Shown piece by piece: positions 15,701 through 21,043 of a DNA stretch of 21,043 nucleotides (position 1 is its first letter; every line of letters starts with the position of its first letter). Origin of the DNA: DATELY01 sp035276085 (GTDB lineage Bacteria; Pseudomonadota; Gammaproteobacteria; Steroidobacterales; Steroidobacteraceae); the NCBI GenBank assembly GCA_035276085.1, contig DATELY010000043.1, positions 1 through 21,043 of the forward strand, read 5' to 3'. The position numbers and the translations under genes are program-made. A model generated the notes under the pieces. The model searched no databases, had not been told where the DNA came from, and worked only from the letters and a program-made list of their open reading frames with translations.

Positions 15701-18216
15701 CGAATGACACGCCCGTCGGGTGTGCGCCACTCGGTCAAACGTCCGAGCGAGTCATACTGGACGCTGGTGATGTCACTCACCTCGTCACGAGCGCCGTCGA
15801 TAGCTAGTAGTCGGCTGTTACGATCGAACTTCAGCTGTACGCTACGCTCGATGGGCGCATACGCGCCCGAGTTGGAGAGGGAGTAGCCTGACTCTGTCAC
15901 TCGCGACGGATTGTTGTTGGTATCGAACGCAATGCGGGTGATGTGCACCCCGCGCGGATTCACGCTGGGTCGCTCGATACGTGCGGGAAGGGACGAGTCG
16001 GCTTCGTAGTGGAAGCGCATCAACCATTCATGGTTGCCCTCGAGATCCGTGCGCTCCATCTCTTCGACGCGACTTTGAGCGTCGTAGCGGTAGTGCAGTG
16101 AGGGTTGGTGCGCGATGTGGATGTCTGTGATGACGAATCGGTCGCCGTAGCCGTAGCGCACGTCTCCCAGGCCGCAGGTGCCACAGCCGGGTCCCCGAAC
16201 CGCCGTGACGCGAGCGGTGTCATCGGTCCATTCGTACTCGTAGCGACTGATGCGGCCAAATGCGTCCGTCACGTCGGTGTACCCCGCGCCATACTGCAAG
16301 CTCATTTTGCCTGCGTTGTCCGGATGGGTGGAGGAGATGGCGCGTCCTTTGACATCGTAGGTCCAGGCTGCGATTTCAACCTGCTGATCGCGCCCACCAA
16401 ACTCACGAACGGGCGCGCTGCGCGCAGCGATGCTGGTCAGATGATGAGGTAGGGCTGCAGTGTCGTACCGATAGATCCGCGCGGTACCGTCCGAGTAGGC
16501 CGCCTCCGCGAGATTGCCTGTGCTGTCGTATCGGTAGCGTGCGGCGAAGCCGGCCGGGCCGGTGATTCGGGAGATCCTTCCGTTTGCATAGTAAGTAAGG
16601 GTGAGGCTTCTCAACTGTGGGTCCGTTACGCGGATCAGCCGCCCGTTCTCGTACACGAGCTGCACGCGCTCGCGGCCTTGTGTAATCGTCGTGAGTCGGC
16701 CCGCCGCGTCGAAGGCCAGCTCTCGACCGTCCAGCCAGCGCCATTTGTAGGCTTTGTTCGGCTGTACGAATAGAGCGCCGTCGCTGGCGCGTGAGGCGCG
16801 GTACCGATCAATTCCATTGTCGAGCCTGCTTGCGTTGCTGAACGAGATGACCCGGCCATCTGCTTGGATCAGACGTATGGTTGACTGCTGGTCTGCAAGT
16901 ACGCGTGCCTCGAATGCATGTCGCCAACCTGCACCGAAGACGCCCATCTGCATGGCTGCTTCGCTGTTGTAGTGCCGCGAGAGCACGAGGCCCAATCGCC
17001 CTGGCAATGCAGGTAGGTCGATCTCCGCCTGATACTTGTTGCCTGTCGCTACGTGGATGGGATTGCCGACTGCGAGACTGGGCAATGAGTTACCCGGCAA
17101 TGAGGCCGCACTGGAGCTGTTTCCTGTTGCAGAGAAGGTGGGATTCGGCTGAGGGTCCACTGGGCTGCTTTGCCCATTGCCGGGCGACTCGAACCCGTCG
17201 CGAACGCCTCCCGAGTCGGAGGATCCGCTGCAGGTCGCCGGGGAACCGCCGTTTGAACCGCCGCCCGTTCCCGAGCCATTGCTTCCACCGGGTGCGGGCG
17301 CACTGCCGCCGCCCTGTGGATTCTCCGAGGGATGATCGCCGTGAAACCCGAACGCTCCATCGGACAGTGATCGGCCCTCGTCATCTGCGCCCGGCGTCGA
17401 GCCGCCATCGTCCTCTGCGTCTTCGCCGTCATCCCTGTGCTCTCGATCGTCGGCAGGACGACTGTTCGCGTCGATGCGCGCGATCTCGGGCAGGTCGGAC
17501 TTGGCGATCATCGCGTCATTGAGGCGCGCCGGTGTCTGCATTCGGACTGTGGACGTTGCGATGACGAGCAGCCGATTGCGTCGCAGAAGTTGCTGTTCGA
17601 ACGCGTCCCAACGAACGACCCCGGCGCGATCGGCCACGAGCAGTACTCGCGATAGAAACCAGTTCACCAGCGGCACGTCCATTTCGAATCCGTACGTGAT
17701 CTCCACGCGCAGCAGGTTGGCGTCTTGAATGTTGAGGCCGCTGCGCGTGCCGATGACGGTGCTGCGCGTGTGCAGGCGGTCATTGGGCAGTTCACGCTGG
17801 CCATTTACGTCTGCACCGAAGTCGGCGAAGGCTTCGCGAGTGGGATTCAGGATGCGGATGCGGGCGTCGGTGGCAAGCTCGAGGTTGATGCTGCCAATCG
17901 CTTGCACCATTCCTTGCACAGAGGAATCTGGTGAATACAGCGGGGCCAGGCCGCGAGCCAGCCCGCGCCTGATTGCTCCAATCTCTGCGTTGGCGAACGA
18001 GCCCGCGCGTGCAGCCTGCAGGCTCGCGTGGTTCATCGTTGCCTTTGCTTCGTAGATGAGCGCGAACTGGATCGTGCCGAGAATCACGACCAGCAAGACG
18101 GGCAGGGCGATCACGGCTTCGATGATGGCTGCGCCCGTCGCTCTGCGACGCACGCCATATAGTCGTCCTCGCGATGCGCCTCTGTAACGGTGGCTTGCGG
18201 TTTCCATCGACATCAT
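12724..18216 (-). CDS. TadE-like pseudopilin fused to an RHS/YD-repeat polymorphic toxin
   Basis: A 1830-residue protein. Residues 1-27 are basic. The prepilin motif RRRATG/AAIIE follows (cut after G28, Glu33 at +5), then a hydrophobic helix (about 29-55) and a full TadE-like domain ending VRMQTPA (about 230). An acidic then Gly/Ser/Pro-rich linker spans 250-380. A DUF6531-like RHS entry (GNPIHVATGNKYQAEIDLP) starts near 384, and dozens of YD repeats (RYDxxGRL) run to about 1450. The RHS core ends at SSIDPFGL (D1529-L1533). The tip (1534-1830) carries DVHYY (H1539), D1568, HAFEDTFSH (H1665, D1669, H1673) and GHG...PD (H1692, D1700), resembling metal-dependent hydrolases of the Zn-phospholipase/DUF6765 kind. 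No PAAR or VgrG part is present. It occupies the place between the secretin and ATPase genes where tadE and/or cpaE often lie. Alternative ATGs lie at 18213 and 18207. Export by the Tad machine is inferred. Confidence 0.9.
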   Translation of the reverse strand: MMSMETASHRYRGASRGRLYGVRRRATGAAIIEAVIALPVLLVVILGTIQFALIYEAKATMNHASLQAARAGSFANAEIGAIRRGLARGLAPLYSPDSSVQGMVQAIGSINLELATDARIRILNPTREAFADFGADVNGQRELPNDRLHTRSTVIGTRSGLNIQDANLLRVEITYGFEMDVPLVNWFLSRVLLVADRAGVVRWDAFEQQLLRRNRLLVIATSTVRMQTPARLNDAMIAKSDLPEIARIDANSRPADDREHRDDGEDAEDDGGSTPGADDEGRSLSDGAFGFHGDHPSENPQGGGSAPAPGGSNGSGTGGGSNGGSPATCSGSSDSGGVRDGFESPGNGQSSPVDPQPNPTFSATGNSSSAASLPGNSLPSLAVGNPIHVATGNKYQAEIDLPALPGRLGLVLSRHYNSEAAMQMGVFGAGWRHAFEARVLADQQSTIRLIQADGRVISFSNASRLDNGIDRYRASRASDGALFVQPNKAYKWRWLDGRELAFDAAGRLTTITQGRERVQLVYENGRLIRVTDPQLRSLTLTYYANGRISRITGPAGFAARYRYDSTGNLAEAAYSDGTARIYRYDTAALPHHLTSIAARSAPVREFGGRDQQVEIAAWTYDVKGRAISSTHPDNAGKMSLQYGAGYTDVTDAFGRISRYEYEWTDDTARVTAVRGPGCGTCGLGDVRYGYGDRFVITDIHIAHQPSLHYRYDAQSRVEEMERTDLEGNHEWLMRFHYEADSSLPARIERPSVNPRGVHITRIAFDTNNNPSRVTESGYSLSNSGAYAPIERSVQLKFDRNSRLLAIDGARDEVSDITSVQYDSLGRLTEWRTPDGRVIRVLKVDQAGRISAVQSGTRSPLHFEYDSRGRLLSMRQRTGNVDRQLQYEYDNVGRLIAVVDDNGHRRRLRYDVANRLNDLSFEGPVHEHHVYAPDNLPVRSSLLTATGRALRSLYFAYDARRRLTETRDGDGPPLQQIRYLDDDDRPDIILDPLGAETRLAYDSLGRLNGVRAPDGGETQFEFDRLQQLTAVTAPNGAHTRYRYDDFGRRVEEISPDRGRLRYEYDSSGNLIRKIDARDLVTRYEYDAADRLVRIQQREGTTRIRYEGATLLSISGPGGSEHRKYDEDGHLIEHSRHINGHEFTTGYQYDASGKLIAKRMPSGERLLYTYNRRGELIGIRTQRWFRTQLLLGTDDPDSSSPPIDANMLGDVKFGNGLVTRTRLDLESGAIAYRATDGITRFTYHRDHAGRITGIDFPGRTNNYSYDAVGRLTSARSPGEQLTYEYDTNGNRVSSTRSTAKGTTRTSLLYEKNSNRLRSITSSDDSQRTEYKYDASGNPLSAGPWRYEYDTSGRLRKLYHKGTLRAEYVYNAQGERVQKNVYANGKRERTFFLYENHQLVAEANERGRVTREYLYLGHDPVTLMDDGRIFWIHTDQLGAPWALTSKEQKMVWSTTRQPFGTLHESIDGKHTGYRFNHGLPGQFEDEESGLFYNLARNYDPKTGRYLESDPLGVVAGENTFAYVSNNPLSSIDPFGLYEQDVHYYMPFFLAITAGFTPDSARRIALSTAFVDVNPFTRPADPTNNWTTVASMRENQPQLLKYHFVLSDFNTGSTIDRYDNANIRLPYSQPSEQLATMLSYATSTPTTMSGRPACNPHNIQLQFFGEFIHAFEDTFSHRDEEDRPFDAVRHGAGLGHGLSGYQPDYTYNSEEWSTRETRSFAMELDTRDLMRRSSWADPNRSTSAEQLDLLYRVLRDFNAIEENEHGIPGSDWTESQKVARLNRGLIELGYTEIDLANPTFRFDPQAAFRIRSEAFSDLDSKHYSGAILETGRSD

Positions 18217-18250
18217 CCTTGATTGCGCAACACCCTCGATCCTGGGGTCG

Positions 18251-19438
18251 TCAATCCTTGAGCTTTGGCTTCAACGCCTCGTCCGATTTCTTCTTCAGCT
18301 CGTCGAACTGGCGGACCCGTGTCTTCATGTCTTCTGATTCGACTTCGATGATCTGCGGTGTGACGAGCACGACGAGCTCAGTTTCACCACGGCGGAATTG
18401 GCGCGACTTGAACAGCTCGCCGAGAACCGGAATGTTTCCGAGGCCCGGTACCTTCACGACGGTCTTTGCGTCTTCTGAGCTGAACAATCCGGCCACGACC
18501 ATCGAGGCGCCGGACTTCACATTCATCTCGGTGTTGGTCTTGCGCGTTGCGAAACCTGGAAAGCCCATGACCGAGATGGCCTTATCGAGACTGCTCACTT
18601 CCACGCCGACTTTCGTGCGTATGAGGCCGCTATCGTCGGCTTGGGGTGCGACGTTCAAGATGATCCCGAACTGCTTGAAGATGACGTTCAACGCGCCGTC
18701 CTCATTCTGGACCGGGATGGGAACTTCGCCGCCGACGAGAAAGTCAGCCTCGCTGCCGCTGATACAGGTGAGTGTCGGTTCAGCCAGCGTGCGCGCATCA
18801 CCGTTGTTCACGAGCATGTTGATGACAGAGTCGACGACGGTCGTCAGGGCCAGGTAGTGGTTATTCGTCCCCAGCTGCAGCGGCAGTTGACCGCTGTCCG
18901 GGAAGTCGACGCCCTCAGGAATCACACGAAAGTGTTCGTTGGTCACGAACTCATCCAGCGTGGCGAACACGGGTCCTTGTGCCACATCCGCCCAGTCGAT
19001 GCCGATGTCCCTCAATGCGGACTTCTTCACCTCGATCAGCTTTGCCTTGATGAGGATCGTGGGTTCGGCTTCGAGGCGAGGGGCGGCCGGCGGAGGATCC
19101 GGTATCCCCAGGACCTTGACGAGATACGCGACTGAGTTGCCATCGCGAGTCCACAGCCGCAGGTCGGTCAAGCCTTCCTTCTTGCCGAGCACCATGACTT
19201 CCTGGGTGTCATCGAACACCTTCACATCCACGACATTGCCGTCGCCAGCTGCGACACGACGAATGTTTGGATACCGCATCAGCAGGCTTTGACCCACTGG
19301 TAGCGTGAGCACGCTGACGGGTGCGGTGCTCGCCAGGTCGTTTGCGGTCGGTGTCTGAGCTTGCGCAGCGAAGCTCGCGAGCAGGGCCAGCAGGGTTGCG
19401 CGGCCGAGGCGAACCAGCCATCCATGGCTATGAGACAT
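18251..19438 (-). CDS. cpaC: Tad pilus secretin CpaC/RcpA
   Basis: A 395-residue outer-membrane secretin of the type II/III secretion family. A signal peptide ends near AAQAQT (about 26). The N-terminal pilus domain spans about 41-110 (LTLPVGQSLLMRYPNIRRVAAGD...EVMVLGKKEGLTDLRLW). After a Pro-rich break comes LIKAKLIEVKKSALRDIGIDW, then the secretin core with LAEPTLTCISGSEADFLVGGEVPIP, the VxPGLGNIPVLGELFKS block and ELVVLVTPQIIE at the end. It should form the outer-membrane ring through which the pilus, and perhaps the TadE-RHS protein, leaves the periplasm. It is shorter than many RcpA proteins. It begins two bases after the cpaB stop, and the TadE-RHS gene follows 34 bases later, so all three are one operon. 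Confidence 0.92.
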   Translation of the reverse strand: MSHSHGWLVRLGRATLLALLASFAAQAQTPTANDLASTAPVSVLTLPVGQSLLMRYPNIRRVAAGDGNVVDVKVFDDTQEVMVLGKKEGLTDLRLWTRDGNSVAYLVKVLGIPDPPPAAPRLEAEPTILIKAKLIEVKKSALRDIGIDWADVAQGPVFATLDEFVTNEHFRVIPEGVDFPDSGQLPLQLGTNNHYLALTTVVDSVINMLVNNGDARTLAEPTLTCISGSEADFLVGGEVPIPVQNEDGALNVIFKQFGIILNVAPQADDSGLIRTKVGVEVSSLDKAISVMGFPGFATRKTNTEMNVKSGASMVVAGLFSSEDAKTVVKVPGLGNIPVLGELFKSRQFRRGETELVVLVTPQIIEVESEDMKTRVRQFDELKKKSDEALKPKLKD

Positions 19439-19440
19439 GA

Positions 19441-20238
19441 TTACCTTCCGCCGAGAATGATTTCGATTGGGAGTCTGGGAGCAGAACGAGTGATCGTCCG
19501 CGGCCCTTGCAGCAGTGCTGTCTTGGTCAGCCTCGCAACTTGAATCGGATTGCCGTCCTGGGGCTGGCGCAAGGCGACGGTGATCTTGCCCACGTCCTGC
19601 GCGAGCGTGATCTTGGCAGCATCCTCGGGCGCTACTGACACAGTGATCGTTTGGTATTGGTTCGTGGGCTGCTTCTCGTCCAGGTAGCTCGCATTGGTTC
19701 TCGTGCGAATGCCGGTTGCGATGACCGGTACGTCGTAGAGCAGAGGCATCGTGAGATTCTCGTTGTTGTTGCTCGTGGTGAAGAAAATGTCGATGCGATC
19801 CCCGGGCGCCAGCATGCCGGAGATCGACGACTCGTCATCGACAGGGAAGGTCAGCGCACGCTGCCCCGCCTGAAGCTGAGACGAGAAGCCCGCACCTGCT
19901 TCTTGCGCGAGATGGGACAGCAACACGGCTTCGCCGCCCTTCACCGCGTGCGTCAGCATGCGGCCCGAGATGGCAGAGAAGTCATCCGCGAGCACGGCCT
20001 CGGAATGCAGGAAGGCTTTCGGCACCGAGCGGATGGCCACGGTGTCCGGCGAGATGAAGGTCCCGACTTGCAGATCCGTATTCGCAACAATCGCTCGCAC
20101 CGGCTCGTACTGCGCGTCGAGTTCCGAGCGTCGTTGTGCCACGCTCTTGTCGATGTATCCATTGGCGAAGAAGGCGGCGGCACCGCCTGTGGCCAGTGCG
20201 CCCATCAGCATCAATGCGGTGATTACACTTCCTTTCAT
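19441..20238 (-). CDS. cpaB: Tad pilus assembly protein CpaB/RcpC
   Basis: A 265-residue periplasmic protein held by an N-terminal hydrophobic segment (MKGSVITALMLMGALATGGAAAFF). A SAF domain (about 45-105) contains VRAIVANTDLQVGTFISPDTVAIRSVP and AVKGGEAVLLSHL. The RcpC/CpaB C-domain follows, with ALTFPVDDESSISGMLAPGDRIDIFFT and VSVAPEDAAKITLAQDVGKITVALRQP. RcpC proteins are thought to support the secretin and help gate the pore, possibly contacting peptidoglycan. The ATG is chosen for GGAGG five bases upstream; an in-frame start seven codons earlier lacks such a site. It follows the small prepilin gene after a 117-base gap containing one hairpin repeat, and leads directly into the secretin gene. 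Confidence 0.92.
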   Translation of the reverse strand: MKGSVITALMLMGALATGGAAAFFANGYIDKSVAQRRSELDAQYEPVRAIVANTDLQVGTFISPDTVAIRSVPKAFLHSEAVLADDFSAISGRMLTHAVKGGEAVLLSHLAQEAGAGFSSQLQAGQRALTFPVDDESSISGMLAPGDRIDIFFTTSNNNENLTMPLLYDVPVIATGIRTRTNASYLDEKQPTNQYQTITVSVAPEDAAKITLAQDVGKITVALRQPQDGNPIQVARLTKTALLQGPRTITRSAPRLPIEIILGGR

Positions 20239-20298
20239 ACAGCCCTCCATGGCTGCCACTCGAACCGGGCATCGGTACTGACCAGACTAAGTTTGCGT

Positions 20299-20340
20299 TT
20301 CCCTCCCCTGCGATAGCGGGGGAGGGTTGGGGTGGGGGCG
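20299..20340 (+). repeat. Single copy of the dispersed GC-rich hairpin repeat
   Basis: Form CCCTCCCC-TGCGATAGC-GGGGGAGGG with a GGTTGGGGTGGGGG-like tail, the same type as at 2861-2904 and 6387-6547. It lies between the small prepilin and cpaB. Within a Tad transcript it could act as an mRNA stabiliser or attenuator (inference). The end is accurate to about one base. Confidence 0.7.
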
Positions 20341-20355
20341 CCTTCTTACAGTTCA

Positions 20356-20511
20356 TCAGAACGGCATCACCAATGCCCATGAGAATTCGTCGTGATGTTC
20401 TCGAATCAGCGTGAGCATCGCCTGGCTGATGTTCCACACGACCGTCAAGCTCAGCAGTATCGCGACATATTCTGTCGCGCCCCAGCCGCGTTGTCGTTGT
20501 CTGGATTTCAT
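20356..20511 (-). CDS. Small Flp-like prepilin
   Basis: A 51-residue protein with the Flp/TadE prepilin signature. A basic leader, MKSRQRQRG, is followed by WGATEYVAILLSLTVVWNIS, so cleavage after G9 leaves Glu at +5 and Tyr at +6, the hallmark of Flp pilins. The hydrophobic helix spans about 10-31 and the mature chain would be only 42 residues. It could be the major pilin or a minor one; the bulky Trp at +1 is unusual. GGAG lies six bases before the ATG. The start overlaps the stop of the preceding gene by four bases (ATGA). It is expected to be processed by a TadV/PilD-type peptidase, which is not encoded in this window. Confidence 0.75.
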   Translation of the reverse strand: MKSRQRQRGWGATEYVAILLSLTVVWNISQAMLTLIREHHDEFSWALVMPF

Positions 20512-21043
20512 CCTTTTCTCCAGATCACGATGATGCTGCTGCCCGAATGCAGTGCAGGTTGGAAGGTGAGATGAGCCAGATTGGCTCCTTTCTGCGCTTC
20601 CAGGATGTGGCCTCGTGCGTTCGACTGCATCCCTTGTTCGCGATTGATCACCCAGCCGCGATCGGTCAGCAACTCGCGGAACTTGTGAGCCTCCATCGAA
20701 ACGGAGCGGGCGCTCATGAACGAGATGTGCTCCGCGCTGCTTCTTGCATCTTCGTACTCCTGCAAGTTCACGACTCGCGTCGTGCGTGGGTGCGGGAATG
20801 AAGTGGACGTCGATGGCTCGATGCTCGACGGGTTGCGACTCACGGCCACGTTGCCTTCGGAACCGCCCCCTCGCTGCTTCGCGCCAATGGTGATGTGAAG
20901 CGCCGGGGAGGTGAGTGCCAGGATCTTCCATTCGCCGCGCTGGAGCACGCGCGAAACACCATGGGCACCGGCGTCGGTGGTAGACCACCAGCGAGCATAG
21001 TGCGCGAACGTAGCTTCCACAGGCTGCGACGACTCGAAGCGCT
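20508..21043 (-). CDS. Unknown Tad-locus protein (5' end outside the window)
   Basis: The C-terminal 178 residues of a protein I do not recognise. The frame stays open to the window edge; a GTG at 21020 could be a start but lacks clear support. The visible part shows a strand-rich segment (GEWKILALTSPALHITIGA), a Ser/Thr/Pro/Gly-rich middle, a helix-forming stretch (LQEYEDARSSAEHISFMSARSVSMEAHKFRELL), WVINREQGMQSNARGHILEAQKGANLAHLTF, and an end with SSIIVIW. No membrane helix is seen. It overlaps the small prepilin gene by four bases, so it is probably a co-translated accessory protein of the pilus. Its role is unknown. Confidence 0.7.
   Translation of the reverse strand, partial: RFESSQPVEATFAHYARWWSTTDAGAHGVSRVLQRGEWKILALTSPALHITIGAKQRGGGSEGNVAVSRNPSSIEPSTSTSFPHPRTTRVVNLQEYEDARSSAEHISFMSARSVSMEAHKFRELLTDRGWVINREQGMQSNARGHILEAQKGANLAHLTFQPALHSGSSIIVIWRKG

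Noticed and set aside
13600..17070. Many short repeated GTCGTA/CGGCC-containing segments, checked as a CRISPR or tandem DNA repeat
   Set aside because: They are codon-level echoes of the degenerate YD peptide repeats (RYDxxGRL) and have no constant spacer length or exact repeat unit.
16881..17522. Plus-strand 213-codon frame opposite the RHS linker
   Set aside because: Arg/Cys/Pro-rich composition mirrors the Gly/Ser/Asp-rich linker on the coding strand; no start signal or family.

Overview
The window reads as chromosomal DNA of a GC-rich gammaproteobacterium. Candidates are Xanthomonadales, Nevskiales or Steroidobacterales relatives, but this placement rests only on gene content and GC (roughly 60%) and is tentative. 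Most genes lie on the minus strand.

Layout. (1) 1-1546: a plus-strand OmpA-type outer membrane protein behind a possibly decayed coding fragment. (2) 1575-2774: a RES toxin / Xre-MbcA-ParS antitoxin pair with a clear palindromic operator-promoter. (3) 2795-3672: dispersed GC-rich hairpin repeats, a DUF4279 gene, and a 22-codon remnant of an LLM-type flavin oxidoreductase. (4) 3700-6326: an envelope two-component system (OmpR-type regulator and EnvZ/Cpx-type kinase with TGATG stop-start coupling) followed by a Spy/CpxP-like periplasmic protein. (5) 6327-6731: a non-coding stretch with an inverted repeat pair and a plus-strand intrinsic terminator. (6) 6732-21043: a Tad (Flp pilus) locus, read on the minus strand as: partial unknown gene, small Flp-like prepilin, cpaB/rcpC, cpaC/rcpA secretin, a 1830-residue TadE-RHS fusion, a small membrane protein, an FHA-domain CpaF/TadA ATPase, tadB, then tadC and a DUF192 gene. 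A maoC-citE pair in the opposite orientation separates tadB from tadC.

The standout is the 1830-residue protein at 12724-18216. Its first ~230 residues form a complete TadE-like pseudopilin with a prepilin cleavage motif (Gly-1, Glu+5). An acidic, Gly/Ser-rich linker, a full RHS/YD-repeat shell ending in the DPFGL hallmark, and a 297-residue variable tip with an HxxxDxxxH metal-site motif follow. Directly downstream lies a 114-residue, four-helix membrane protein with lower GC, in the position and style of an immunity gene. GC falls stepwise (hand counts) from about 63% in the TadE module to 58% in the RHS shell, 50% in the tip and 48% in the membrane-protein gene. I infer a polymorphic toxin/immunity module grafted onto a resident tadE, so that a Tad pilus or secretion machine would display or export an RHS toxin. 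This differs from the usual PAAR/T6SS or Sec-dependent arrangements. I could not search databases, so novelty is unverified.

No tRNA, rRNA, CRISPR array, transposase or phage gene was seen. Standard Tad genes tadZ/cpaE, tadV, tadD and tadF are not in the window.
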